Assembly: GCA_022828125.1 (NCBI GenBank)
Contig: JAJEJD010000008.1
Coordinates: 346,735 to 410,734, forward strand
Direction: 5' to 3'
DNA: 64,000 nucleotides
Source: a bacterium
GTDB lineage: Bacteria; UBA8248
Shown here: positions 34,891 through 43,795 of the stretch, in pieces
Layout: each line of letters starts with the position of its first letter
Numbering within the stretch: the first letter of the stretch is position 1
Position numbers and translations under genes: made by a program
Notes under the pieces: generated by a model
What the model was told of the DNA's origin: nothing
Database searches by the model: none
What the model saw: the letters and a program-made list of their open reading frames with translations, nothing else

Positions 34891-36060
34891 TTAGGTTGGG
34901 ACTTCTGGTGTATTAGCTCGCCTCGAAGCTAATAGCAAGGTACGGGAATTTGGAATCTCTTTAAGTCGTTTGATCACTTCGACACTCGAGCGCGTAAGAT
35001 CGACTGTAACAAACCTCATGCAATGCCCTTGGATAAGCGCAGTTTCATCGATATCGAGTCCCACGGACGGATACAGCAGAATGCCCTCGGCACTAAGTGA
35101 CATCGGGTCTTTTGATGGCTCCTCCTGGCTTCGAAGATAGGAATATAGTTGATACAAGTGACTAGTCTTAAATCGTGAGCCGCCATACTGCGGTCTCTTC
35201 AGCATTTCGGTGAATTTCGTATCGATAATGATCCGCCTGTTTTCTTGAATATTCTCGAGAATGATGTCGGTTATCATGATCGGTAAATAGGTGCTGATCC
35301 CGGCAGACTCTTGATCAACCGGCCATTTGAGTTGCTTCCCGGTAAAGACTCGCCAACCATCGTCTCCGGAAAGCTCCGCCTTGTAGAAATTGCCTATAGC
35401 CTTCTCAAAAAGCTTGCGGAATTTCGTCTGCTCCCGCTGTGCTTTCATCAGCGATCGAGCCCCTGTCTCCTCGGTCGGGAGCACCAGATCGAACACCGCG
35501 TGTGCCAGAGATACCATGAGACGGTCCTCCGCTTCATGTCGTGCAATCTGATCAGACGCAATTTCAGCACGCGAAGGCATGTCTCCACTGACGCCCACAC
35601 GGCCTAAGGCATAGGCCAGCGACCGGCAACGATGCGATAGGTCGACATCGTCTTTGATGAAGCCTGCCATCTTGTCATGAGCCGCACGCACAAGACGATT
35701 TCGTGGGGTGTTGATGGTCAGTTCCTCAAAGCGGCACGCAACCTCGCCCTTGCGGAACAGATCACCCGAAACAGATTTCAAGATGTCGATACGACCACGG
35801 ACGCGGCGCAGCACATCTCCGCGTTTTCGGTAGCCGAAGCTCAAGTTTCGCCGGAGACGCTTCTCCGTCACGTAGCAAAGCAGTCTTGCGACTAAATACT
35901 TGATATCCGGGGATTGCTCGACTTCCGCGTCGAACCGTTCTCTGAATTGCGCCAAGTCAGAGGCATAAAGGAAGAGCAACCAGACATTTCTGACAGGTAT
36001 CTTATCCAGAACCAACGGCGCCAGACTTAGGGAGTCTCTATCAGCACCTGAAACTTCCAT
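34891..36060 (-). CDS. mcrC: McrC-like nuclease subunit of a McrBC restriction system
   Basis: A 389-residue McrC-family protein. The N-terminal half has PVRNVWLLFLYASDL and the DNA-associated VRGRIDILKSVSGDLF, both typical of McrC. The PD-(D/E)xK nuclease centre is near residues 275-290: IIDTKF, preceded by an acidic residue on the previous strand. It partners the McrB GTPase, whose stop codon (TAG) directly abuts this ATG. GC content is lower than in the surrounding catabolic genes, a sign of transfer. Confidence 0.88.
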   Translation of the reverse strand: MEVSGADRDSLSLAPLVLDKIPVRNVWLLFLYASDLAQFRERFDAEVEQSPDIKYLVARLLCYVTEKRLRRNLSFGYRKRGDVLRRVRGRIDILKSVSGDLFRKGEVACRFEELTINTPRNRLVRAAHDKMAGFIKDDVDLSHRCRSLAYALGRVGVSGDMPSRAEIASDQIARHEAEDRLMVSLAHAVFDLVLPTEETGARSLMKAQREQTKFRKLFEKAIGNFYKAELSGDDGWRVFTGKQLKWPVDQESAGISTYLPIMITDIILENIQENRRIIIDTKFTEMLKRPQYGGSRFKTSHLYQLYSYLRSQEEPSKDPMSLSAEGILLYPSVGLDIDETALIQGHCMRFVTVDLTRSSVEVIKRLKEIPNSRTLLLASRRANTPEVPT

Positions 36061-38274
36061 CTAAAAACCTTCAAGCAACTTATCCCTTGAAGCGGATGCC
36101 TTATCAGGATCGTCGAACCAATACTCCTCAAGAAGCGGACTGATCTCGGTTTCCACGATTCGCTGGAACCAAGCATGTGCATCGTCGATCCTCTCGCCCC
36201 GGGCCGGCGTGACGTAGCTATGCCCAATTCTGAATTGCGGGCCAAGCGAGCGATCGTTTTCGATCTCGTCATTTAACTCCGCCATCAGCCGTTGAATCCC
36301 AGAAATAGCCGTACCATCGAGCCCAGCCTGCTCGGTGCACCACTGTTTCCAGCGGTCGTTGAGCATCGTCTCAAGCGTGATAAAGGCGAAGCGGCGGCGT
36401 AGTGCCATGTCCACAAGCGCCAACGAGCGGTCAGCGATGTTCATCGTGCCAATGACGTAGAGGTTGTCAGGGATAAACACGCGCTGGCCATCTCCACTGT
36501 GATAGGCAAGCTCGATCGCCTCATCTTCTCGGCGTTTGTCCTTTTCAAGCAGGGTGAGCATCTCGCCGAAAATCTGTGCAGGGTTGCCGCGGTTGATCTC
36601 CTCAATGATCACGACAAAGGGACGGTCGCGCTCAGCGCGGGATGCTTCGATAGAGGCCAGAAAGACGCCATCGGTGAGTTTCAACTGGCCGTCCCCATCC
36701 GGGCGCCAGCCACGCACGAAATCCTCATACGACAACGAGGGATGAAACTGGATCACGCGCATACGCTCGCTCGTGGTCTTCCGATTCCTTGTGCCTATCA
36801 GCGCATAAGCCAAACGCTTCGCAAGCCACGTCTTTCCCGTTCCGGGCGGCCCTTGAAGGATCAGGTTTTTTTTCGCACTCAGGCGCGCAAGCGCAGCTGA
36901 TAGCTCGTCCTCCGAGAGAAAGCAACCATCTCCAATGATGTCAGCAATGTCGTACGGTTCCTCGACATCGGTTTCAGCCTCTTCGTCGTGACGTTGAGCG
37001 TCGGTGACGGTCCCGGGAGATGAGAGATATTTCTTTGCCCAGTATGGCTGGTGCAGCCAGAAGTCATAGTCCTGTTTATGATCGCCGAAGGTAAATCGGA
37101 TCAGTTTCCTCGCGAGTTCGTCCGAAACATCAGCCTCGACGATGGTCACGCGATATGTATAGAAGTACCAGTCTTTGGGCTTGTCAAGGCGCGTCCATTC
37201 CACCTTGATCGTCTGGCCGTCTTGCGTGCTTTCTTTAACTGTGCCGAGAGCCTTGATCCGCATGCAGGACACTGACTTGTCCTGATTCTCAAAGGGCAAG
37301 CCGTATTTCTTTGTGAAAGACGCCTTAATTGCGATGCGATCGCCTGGTTTCATGCGCTGAACGTGTTCGGCGAACTTCTTTTCGGATCCGTTCTTCCATA
37401 TCCCATTAATCAGGAAATGCTCCGTCTGATCGTCTTCACCCCAATGCGCGCCAACAAACCAAAAGCTCCGTTCAGGATCTTCGAACAGGTCGCCGGCAGA
37501 GTCCTCTGAAGGGGGCGGTGCAGGGTCATCTTCATCATCTGGCGTATCGCGGAAGCGGGAGTCGACATCGCTAAACAGCGCCACGGCGCTTTCGTGGTCG
37601 AGATAGGTTTCACGACCCTCGGCGGTCAGCACCCATCGACCGCGCAGCTTGCTGTCAATGAGCCCGGCCTTGGACAGGTAGAAGCGCGCCCAGGCAACCT
37701 GGTTCTCATACTTGGACCGGCCATTTTTGTTCGTCTCCTTGAGTTCCTGCGTAGTGACGTCGGCCAATTCTTTTACCTTTTCCGTGGCATCCTTGGGTTC
37801 AGCCGCCCCGCCAAGTGCCCTGAGCGCATTGAGAAGAGGACCGAAAAACTGGACAAATTTCGGCCCGCTGATCTGGGTTGTGCTGCTTGCTTGGTAGACG
37901 GGTAAGTCGAGATCGTCGGGTGCTTCCGAAGCCCATTCAAACATTGCTTGTTGCTGTTTCTCGACAAAGGCTTCCGGGTCTTGAACATCGAATCCGGATT
38001 CCTTAGCAGCATTGATGAGTCCTTCCCGGGAAGGGCCTTCGAGTTTTCCCGTGCGGAGGTCGCCTTTATTGACGACGATGGCACATGGTATGGGCCAGTT
38101 GCGCTCAGCGGCAAGCTTTACGAGTTCGTTTAAATGGTGATTCATCTTGTAGCGAACCTTGCTCCAACCTGCGCCGTTAGCCTTCGCTAGATCGCCGTAG
38201 CTAATAAAGTTACCCCTGCGGGCTGCGTTGAGAATTGTGCGGTATGTGGTCTGAAGGTCGAGGTTATCTTCCAT
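36061..38274 (-). CDS. mcrB: McrB-like AAA+ GTPase with MGMT-like, Mrr_N-like and EVE-like regions
   Basis: A 737-residue motor subunit. The AAA+ core of the McrB type spans about 445-690, with Walker A GPPGTGKT at 475-482, Walker B VVIIEEINRGN near 554-564, the McrB signature MNIADRS at 611-617 and the RRRF arginine region at 626-629. Upstream, three modules can be guessed: an alkyltransferase-like segment (residues about 1-95, with ISYGDLA), a winged helix of Mrr_N type (about 138-226, ending WVLTAEGRE), and an EVE/PUA-like domain (about 268-390, FWFVGAHW to YFYTYRV). EVE-type domains bind modified bases. Usual McrB has one N-terminal DNA-binding domain, so this protein is larger. The AAA+ call is sure; N-terminal domain names are less so. 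Confidence 0.85.
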   Translation of the reverse strand: MEDNLDLQTTYRTILNAARRGNFISYGDLAKANGAGWSKVRYKMNHHLNELVKLAAERNWPIPCAIVVNKGDLRTGKLEGPSREGLINAAKESGFDVQDPEAFVEKQQQAMFEWASEAPDDLDLPVYQASSTTQISGPKFVQFFGPLLNALRALGGAAEPKDATEKVKELADVTTQELKETNKNGRSKYENQVAWARFYLSKAGLIDSKLRGRWVLTAEGRETYLDHESAVALFSDVDSRFRDTPDDEDDPAPPPSEDSAGDLFEDPERSFWFVGAHWGEDDQTEHFLINGIWKNGSEKKFAEHVQRMKPGDRIAIKASFTKKYGLPFENQDKSVSCMRIKALGTVKESTQDGQTIKVEWTRLDKPKDWYFYTYRVTIVEADVSDELARKLIRFTFGDHKQDYDFWLHQPYWAKKYLSSPGTVTDAQRHDEEAETDVEEPYDIADIIGDGCFLSEDELSAALARLSAKKNLILQGPPGTGKTWLAKRLAYALIGTRNRKTTSERMRVIQFHPSLSYEDFVRGWRPDGDGQLKLTDGVFLASIEASRAERDRPFVVIIEEINRGNPAQIFGEMLTLLEKDKRREDEAIELAYHSGDGQRVFIPDNLYVIGTMNIADRSLALVDMALRRRFAFITLETMLNDRWKQWCTEQAGLDGTAISGIQRLMAELNDEIENDRSLGPQFRIGHSYVTPARGERIDDAHAWFQRIVETEISPLLEEYWFDDPDKASASRDKLLEGF

Positions 38275-38769
38275 GACCCAAATTCTAGCACACTGGAGGT
38301 TTGAAGTTCTATGATTGTTCGAAGTCTAACTTGGGGCATCCTCGGCGAGGGTTTATGAACCCGTGTAGGTTGCCGTCAACGTAAGTAAAGATAAACGTCT
38401 GCGTCTCCCTGCGTGGCGAAGAGAATATCCTCGTCGATGCGCATGCGCCAATCGCTTTACGACCTAGTTGAAGGCCACTTCTCGTCTGCAAACAGACGTG
38501 TCGCGCGGGCGTCGAACGCGACACTGATCTCACCAAGTCGGGTTTCGATGGCTTCTGCTTCTTCGATGCTTTCCTCCATCTAGTCGTCTTCGTCGAGGTT
38601 GACGAGGTTCGTCTTGGCGGGTGCGCAGGCGCTCCCGTTCCTCCTCTTACTCATCAGTGAGAGCGCTCTGGTCAAGGTGGATCCGCCCGAACCTCGTGGC
38701 TACGCTACAATTGGTATTGAAGACCGTCTTATAGACCACGCGCGCCTACTGCTCGCGCAGGATATCTAT
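38275..38769. other. Degenerate stretch within the island
   Basis: No intact gene. On the minus strand short open fragments follow one another, broken by stops: one reads MEESIEEAEAIETRLGE then VAFDARATRLFADEK, which has the look of a helical segment of a decayed protein (ParB-like proteins carry similar stretches). I cannot name the parent. It lies just upstream of the McrB start and may also contain that operon's promoter. Confidence 0.4.
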
Positions 38770-38845
38770 GACCATCGTCCGACTCCGCCCCGACTCGGCG
38801 TGCGGCCACGCCTACGACCCCGAAACGGGCGTGACGCTTGTCTAA
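38770..38845 (+). pseudogene. 3-prime remnant of a MalK/UgpC-class ABC ATPase gene
   Basis: The last codons translate as VRLRPDSACGHAYDPETGV then TLV and stop, matching the end of the ATPase at 33311-34390 (VRLHADPARVHAFDPETGV). Over 50 bases (34343-34392 against 38798-38847) there are seven differences, several of them silent. Only the tail remains; upstream sequence does not continue the gene. A diverged paralogue broken by the arrival of the island is one reading. Confidence 0.7.
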
Positions 38846-38925
38846 GGCGTGGCACCGCGATTAGAGAAACTATCGAAATACAAGGTTTTGGAAATGCGGC
38901 TACCTAGGCAATCAATAGCTACTAC

Positions 38926-39705
38926 TTAAAACAGATTCTTGATAATTTCCGAAACACCTTTAATCAAATCAGAAACATCTTGTTTCTTAGGTTCACTCTC
39001 TTTTTTGTGATCACAAAGATTTCTCAAGTCCGCTAAATGCTGAATTTTTCTCCAAATAGGAATATCTATAGTCGCATTATTCTTTAATAATTCAGCCAGA
39101 TCATTGATGGTTGGATTCTTCTTTCTGACTTGTATAGCATGATTCTTACAAACCTCTTTTAGATGCCCTTCAAGTACAACACCGGCGATAGCTCCAGCAC
39201 CACGGACAAACCCTTTCTTGTTTAGTTCTTCAGCAGCTTCCAGTTCAGAATCAAACAAATCAGCCCGCAACAACTGCTCCATATCAAACAGTGAGCTTTC
39301 AAACCGCGATTGGGCTGATGTTAAAATTGCTACTTGTTGTTGAAATCGAGGAATCGCCGCTTTAGCATCTACGATAGTTTTGCTCCCTTGAGTTACGCTT
39401 ATAGTTTGCAAACAATCTTCTATTGAATAATTTTCAGCAGTCATTTCTCTTCTGTTCTTAGGTTTTTTGTATAGTTCTATAAAATCATTTTCTCTATGTG
39501 GGATGAGTTGTTTGATGACTGCCAATGCTTCAGAGTACCAAGTCTGATACTCAAATCGAAAGTTTGGCAATTCCTCCTGCAAACTTTCCCCTAAGTCGCT
39601 CTGCTCATCAAGACCACATTCTTTGAAGATAGAGAGATGCAAGCAATCACCTTTTGAAACAAGTTTCTCTAAATCTTTCTCATATTTCTCCAGATTCGAA
39701 GCCAT
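38926..39705 (-). CDS. HEPN-type (DUF4145-like) protein, possible RNase or toxin
   Basis: A 259-residue, largely helical protein from a distinctly AT-rich gene. The C-terminal part (about 165-259) has the layout of a HEPN domain: GVVLEGHLKEVC, then a short loop, then LADLRNLCDHKK. R228 to H233 fits the RX4H motif of HEPN ribonucleases. The start at ATG 39705 has GGGGTAGAG upstream; a longer reading to 39825 would run through the tRNA gene. It lies between the McrBC genes and tRNA-Ala. HEPN proteins often serve in toxin-antitoxin or abortive-infection roles; no antitoxin is visible next to it. Confidence 0.65.
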   Translation of the reverse strand: MASNLEKYEKDLEKLVSKGDCLHLSIFKECGLDEQSDLGESLQEELPNFRFEYQTWYSEALAVIKQLIPHRENDFIELYKKPKNRREMTAENYSIEDCLQTISVTQGSKTIVDAKAAIPRFQQQVAILTSAQSRFESSLFDMEQLLRADLFDSELEAAEELNKKGFVRGAGAIAGVVLEGHLKEVCKNHAIQVRKKNPTINDLAELLKNNATIDIPIWRKIQHLADLRNLCDHKKESEPKKQDVSDLIKGVSEIIKNLF

Positions 39706-39735
39706 TACTCTACCCCTATTAAAATTATTCAGAAT

Positions 39736-39774
39736 ACAAAGTCCCCAACCCTTGGCAAGGCTGAGGACTTTTTT
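39736..39774. terminator. Rho-independent-type terminator beside tRNA-Ala
   Basis: A hairpin with an AGTCC/GGACT base and imperfect CA/TG, CC/GG and TT/AA pairs above it. Six T residues follow on the plus strand; on the minus strand, the direction of the tRNA, the tail is weaker (TTTGTATTC). It lies 15 bases beyond the tRNA 3-prime end, so it probably ends the tRNA transcript and may work both ways. Confidence 0.6.
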
Positions 39775-39789
39775 GCAAACTGGTGAAAT

Positions 39790-39865
39790 TGGTGGAGCTG
39801 AGGGGGATCGAACCCCTGACCTCATGACTGCCAGTCATGCGCTCTCCCAGCTGAGCTACAGCCCC
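39790..39865 (-). tRNA. tRNA-Ala (anticodon GGC)
   Basis: A complete 76-base cloverleaf. The acceptor stem is GGGGCTG with CAGCTCC, containing the G3-U70 pair that marks alanine tRNAs. The D arm has AGCTCAG, the anticodon stem CATGA/TCATG encloses CTGGCAG with anticodon GGC, and the T arm has GGTTCGATCCC. The 3-prime CCA is encoded. Its 3-prime end faces the low-GC island, the usual geometry for tRNA-linked insertions, but no integrase or second copy of the tRNA end is seen. Confidence 0.97.
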
Positions 39866-39962
39866 ATACAGGTGGAATTTCCCGACCCCCCGAGGGGTGC
39901 GAAGGAATGTAGCGGAAACCGCGCTTCCGCGTCAACGCGGGAAGGAGCGGGACAAAACTTCC

Positions 39963-41042
39963 TTAACTTCCCGGATCCGGCTCCCCTGCGAACGCGCGCA
40001 CCTGATCGGAAAGCTCCGTGAAATCGGCGCCGCCCGTCGTGTCTTCGGCAAGGATTTCCACCTCGTCGGGCCCCTTCGCGCCGAGCCCCAGTTCGACCGC
40101 GCGCCTGATCTGTCGATGCGACCAGATCGGGTAATCGCGCAGGAGTTCGGAACCCATCGCGCGCACAACGGACGCCCCTACGACGTCCACGGCGATTCGA
40201 TCGTCGCCCGCGATTATCACGTTCGGTTCGCGCTCCTCGCCGGTGTAGGGGCCGCCCGAAATCCAGCACTTCGTCCCGTCGAGCACGATCAGCGAGGGCG
40301 AGTACAACAGGTTCGTCTCCATGATCATCTCCGCCATCTGGGAGACGAAATGCGCGCGGACGCGGTCCCTCGGGTGCACGAACCCGTATACGTTCTTGAG
40401 CGATAGGCTGAAACGCGGCCCCCCGCCGTGGCTCTTCATGGTGGGCAGGTTGACGACGTGCTGGCCGGGCGTCATCAGGCGCTCGATGCAGTGCACCCAT
40501 CCGCCCCAGCGGATCGCCCCAGGAACACGGGCTTTCACCCAGGGCTCCTCGTCGAAGCGCAGGAGACCCACACCCGTTCGCTCCTGGAAATCGTTCATCC
40601 CCCAGCGCTCGAAATTCCCGCGCGCGGGCAAAGAGAGGAGCCCACCCATCTCGCCCACAGCCAGATCACCGCAACCCGCCTCTTTCAGGAGGGCGACGAC
40701 GGTCTCGAGCGTATCGGGATGCGTCGATGCCGGGAACGGATCGGCGGAGTTGAAGTTGGGTTTTAAGAGCGCGGGTGCGGGCGAGTCGATGACGTGCCGG
40801 ATGCCGCCCAGTTTCTCCACCGCCAGGCGTATGGCCTCATCGCGCGTCTCTCCGCGCACCATGGCCACGAGGCTCCTGCCCTCTCTCTTGAGCCTTGGGC
40901 TGCGAAGGGGCGGGACTTCCGCTTCGGGGTAAACCTGTTTCGTCTCCTGCAGCGCGCGGTAGGCCGCCGATTCATCGAAATCAAGGACTTTCCTGAAATT
41001 CTCGGCGCGCGTCGCCACCGGCGTATCGAGTGGAACGATCAT
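39963..41042 (-). CDS. DUF362-domain protein
   Basis: A 359-residue protein of the DUF362 family. Family features are KPNFNSADPFPASTHPDTLE near residue 95, GDLAVGEMGG, and the His/Asn-rich centre VVNLPTMKSHGGGPRFSLSLKN. The ATG at 41042 was chosen for GGAGG eight bases upstream. No ferredoxin-type cysteine cluster, seen in some relatives, is present. Biochemical role of the family is unsettled. It stands alone, between tRNA-Ala and a repeat block. Confidence 0.85.
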   Translation of the reverse strand: MIVPLDTPVATRAENFRKVLDFDESAAYRALQETKQVYPEAEVPPLRSPRLKREGRSLVAMVRGETRDEAIRLAVEKLGGIRHVIDSPAPALLKPNFNSADPFPASTHPDTLETVVALLKEAGCGDLAVGEMGGLLSLPARGNFERWGMNDFQERTGVGLLRFDEEPWVKARVPGAIRWGGWVHCIERLMTPGQHVVNLPTMKSHGGGPRFSLSLKNVYGFVHPRDRVRAHFVSQMAEMIMETNLLYSPSLIVLDGTKCWISGGPYTGEEREPNVIIAGDDRIAVDVVGASVVRAMGSELLRDYPIWSHRQIRRAVELGLGAKGPDEVEILAEDTTGGADFTELSDQVRAFAGEPDPGS

Positions 41043-41156
41043 TCTCACATCCTCCCGGAGAAGGTGGTTATCCTCATTCTCCAAAGAAATTCATTCTACC
41101 CCGAAGGCCGGTTTTGCGAAACCACCAGGATCTCCCTCACTCCCCCCTTGAGGATC

Positions 41157-41501
41157 GTTGAAAAAACCTGATTTCGTGATTCGGAGTATGGTGCCGAGCA
41201 GGGAGGGGGCCGTAGGGACAGGCCCCTGTGCCTGTCCTCATGAAGCGCAACCACGCGGATGGACATATCCGATGCGGGCGGCCACGGGGGGCCGCCCCTA
41301 CAGCGGTCCTCTTTCATACCGCGCAGGCGGCCACAAAACCTCATCCTGAGTAGGCGCGTGAGCGCCGTATCGAAGGATGGGGGCGCATTTCTGCGGTGAG
41401 CGCGAATTTCGGCCCTTCGATACGCGGCTTCGCCGCTACTCAGGGTGAGGAAAGAGGCGTTGGCGGTTTGCGAGGATCGCAGACGAGGCTTTTTCAACAA
41501 C
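41157..41501. repeat. MITE-like element with TTGTTGAAAAAG-type ends, interrupted by another repeat
   Basis: The left end reads GTTGAAAAAACCTGATTTCG and the right end CTTTTTCAACAA, so the ends are inverted repeats. Inside (41339-41475) is an imperfect palindrome of facing CCTGAGTAG...GTATCGAAGG and CCTTCGATAC...CTACTCAGG arms. The same composite, inverted, lies at 61030-61212. In this copy an extra segment (about 41181-41338), including a GTAGGGACAGG palindrome at 41213-41238, separates the left end from the core. No transposase is encoded. Confidence 0.65.
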
Positions 41502-41744
41502 CCCTGAAGGGATTTATCGCGAAACCATTCTCCTATGATTGTGATTTTACTCGTCCGACGATGCGAGGACGAATCCCGAGCGCAAGGAGATATTCCCCGC
41601 ATGAAATTGTCTTTCGCCCGTATCCTGTAATAGACTCTGGCCCCATCAGCGCAAGGCAGGACAAGCGAGTCCCAAAGACGCATCGCCTCCCGAAGCCTCC
41701 CAAAGCGCCTCGACGACGATCTTGCACCTGAAGAAAGGTTTTTC

Positions 41745-42581
41745 ATGCTTTTTTTCATTCAGTTCCTGGCGATGGGCCTGGGAGTCGGCCTGCTGGGCAC
41801 GCTGGTCGGCGCGGGCGGCGGCTTCATCCTCACGCCCCTGCTTCTGCTGATCTTCACCGACCAGCCCTCGGAAGTCATCGCCGCCACCTCGCTCAGCGTG
41901 GTCTGCCTGAACGCCCTTTCGGGCTCGGTCGCCTATTACCGCCAAAGGCGGATCGACATCAAGACGAGCGTCTCTTTCGCCCTGGCCGGCTCGGTCGGGG
42001 CGGTAATCGGCGTATTCGCCACGAGCGAGGTCGCGCGGGGGCCGTTCGACTTCCTGCTGGGCCTGGCCCTGCTGATCCTGTGCATCTCCATCATCAACCC
42101 GCCGCCTCCCTTCGAGGCGACGCGCGAGAGCCCGGGCGGCATCGGCGCGCTCGCGCACCGGCGCATCGTGGACAGCCAGGGCAAAGTCTATGAATACGCC
42201 TTCCGCTTCCGGCTCGGGGCCTTCCTGAGCTCCATCGTGGGTTTTCTGGCGACCTTTCTGGGCATCGGGGGCGGCCCCATGCACGTGCCGCTGATGATAC
42301 GGATTCTCCGGATTCCGCCCCACATCGCCACCGCCACCTCGCAGTGCGAGCTTCTCTTCACCACCGCCCTCGCCGTGGCGTTTCATTTCATCCTCGGCAA
42401 CCTCCACGCGATGAAGAGCGTGATTCTTCCCCTCGCGATGGGGATCATCGTGGGCGCGCAGGCGGGCGCCGCGATCTCGCACCGGGTGAAATCCCTCACG
42501 CTCACGCGCATCCTGGCGGTGCTGATGACGCTGGTTTCGCTGCAGCTTCTCTATAAAGGGGCGAGCGAATGGCTTTGGTAG
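41745..42581 (+). CDS. TauE/SafE-family membrane permease (sulfite/organosulfur exporter type)
   Basis: A 278-residue hydrophobic protein with about eight membrane helices in two related halves. Each half has the family glycine-rich phrase: GTLVGAGGGFILTPLLL near residue 18 and GIGGGPMHVPLMIRI near residue 180. A charged cytoplasmic loop (about 120-155) separates them. The family exports or imports small sulfur anions such as sulfite or sulfoacetate. There are no sulfur genes next to it, so substrate is open. Confidence 0.88.
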   Translation: MLFFIQFLAMGLGVGLLGTLVGAGGGFILTPLLLLIFTDQPSEVIAATSLSVVCLNALSGSVAYYRQRRIDIKTSVSFALAGSVGAVIGVFATSEVARGPFDFLLGLALLILCISIINPPPPFEATRESPGGIGALAHRRIVDSQGKVYEYAFRFRLGAFLSSIVGFLATFLGIGGGPMHVPLMIRILRIPPHIATATSQCELLFTTALAVAFHFILGNLHAMKSVILPLAMGIIVGAQAGAAISHRVKSLTLTRILAVLMTLVSLQLLYKGASEWLW

Positions 42582-42714
42582 ATGGCGCGGCGGTCTGGCA
42601 AAACGACGCGGCGTGTGTGAGAATGCGAACTCTGGTTATCAACCATCGGGACAATTCCATTCAACAAGGCGTCCGCACGTACCGGCGGACGAGGACGAGA
42701 AGGAGAGTTTGAAC

Positions 42715-43497
42715 ATGTCGGACAGAGTAACCGTCGTAGAGGTCAAGGACAGAACCCTTTGGGTGGGGCTCAACCGCCCCAAAACGCTGAACGCGATGAA
42801 TTTCCAGATGATCAACGAAGTCATCGAAGCCTTCACCCGGCTCGATGAGGACCCCGACATCGGCGTGGGCGTCCTGTACGGCCTGAACGGGAACTTCTCC
42901 TCGGGCGGCGACATGGACATGATGCTGGGGCTGAACTACCAGACGGGCCACGTCTGGAACAACAAGATGCGGCGGCTGTGCATGACGCTCAGGAACTCAG
43001 GGAAACCCACCATCGCCATGGTGCGCGGCTGGTGCATCGGCGGCGGCAACGAGTGGCAACTCTACTGCGACCTCTGCATCGCGAGCGAGAACGCGACGTT
43101 CGGACAATCGGGCGCGCGGGTGGGCGCACTGCCCGTGGTGGGCGCCACGCAGTACCTCCCGCTTCTGATGGGCGACCGCAGGGCGCGCGAGATGCTGTTC
43201 ATGGCGAAGCGCTATCCCGCGCAGGAGGCCAAGGAAGTGGGCCTCATCAACGAAGTCGTGCCCGATGATGAACTGGAGAAGACGACCGAGGAGTGGTGCG
43301 CCACCATCAACTCCCACGCCCCGGCCACCCTGCGCTACATGAAGACGAACCTGAACTTCCTGGGCGACCTCCACTACCCCTCCTGGATGCACGGCAGCGA
43401 ATTGCTGAACGCCGTGTGGAACAACGAGCAATCCGTCGAGGGAATGAACGCGTTCAAGGAGAAAAGGCCGCCCGACTTCAGCCGCTTCCCGAGGTAG
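42715..43497 (+). CDS. Enoyl-CoA hydratase/isomerase family protein
   Basis: A 260-residue crotonase-fold protein. LNRPKTLNAMNFQMINE opens the fold, NGNFSSGGDMDMML is the first oxyanion-hole segment, and IAMVRGWCIGGGNEWQLYCD the second. AAGGAGAG lies upstream of the ATG at 42715, and the extra residues of a reading from 42613 do not belong to the family. GQSGARVGALPVVGATQYL suggests a DHNA synthase- or 6-oxocyclohexenoyl hydrolase-like branch (those also have extended loops) rather than a plain hydratase. It is a single gene flanked by repeats. Confidence 0.9.
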   Translation: MSDRVTVVEVKDRTLWVGLNRPKTLNAMNFQMINEVIEAFTRLDEDPDIGVGVLYGLNGNFSSGGDMDMMLGLNYQTGHVWNNKMRRLCMTLRNSGKPTIAMVRGWCIGGGNEWQLYCDLCIASENATFGQSGARVGALPVVGATQYLPLLMGDRRAREMLFMAKRYPAQEAKEVGLINEVVPDDELEKTTEEWCATINSHAPATLRYMKTNLNFLGDLHYPSWMHGSELLNAVWNNEQSVEGMNAFKEKRPPDFSRFPR

Positions 43498-43530
43498 GGC
43501 AAACAACACATCATCCCGGCCGCCGCGCCC

Positions 43531-43613
43531 GTAGAGACAGGTCGCGATCTGTCCCTACAGAAACCACGTAAATCGTAACGAACCCGTAGGGGCGGTTCGC
43601 GAACCGCCCCTAC
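43531..43613. repeat. Two REP-like palindromes after the enoyl-CoA hydratase gene
   Basis: 43531-43558 is a GTAGAGACAGGTCGCGATCTG... palindrome ending CTGTCCCTAC. 43586-43613 is a perfect GTAGGGGCGGTTCGCGAACC... palindrome ending CGCCCCTAC. They share outer GTAG/CTAC arms. The gap 43498-43795 has no gene. These belong to the family seen at 776-803 and 52093-52115. Confidence 0.7.
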
Positions 43614-43795
43614 AAAAACCGTCATCTCACCCGCCGTTGGCGGACACCTGCGTTCGCCCCTGCGGAAACGAATTCTCTTCCCCGGCAGGCGGAACGTCCC
43701 CCTCTGATCGGGTTTGACCCGCATAGAGGGAGAGTGACCGCGTAATGGAAAAGGAAAAAGCGGTTGTGCGGAAAGAACGGCGGCGCGAATCGACG

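Noticed and set aside
34391..39865. Integrated element using tRNA-Ala as attachment site
   Set aside because: Geometry fits, but I find no integrase and no second copy of the tRNA 3-prime end at the far edge.
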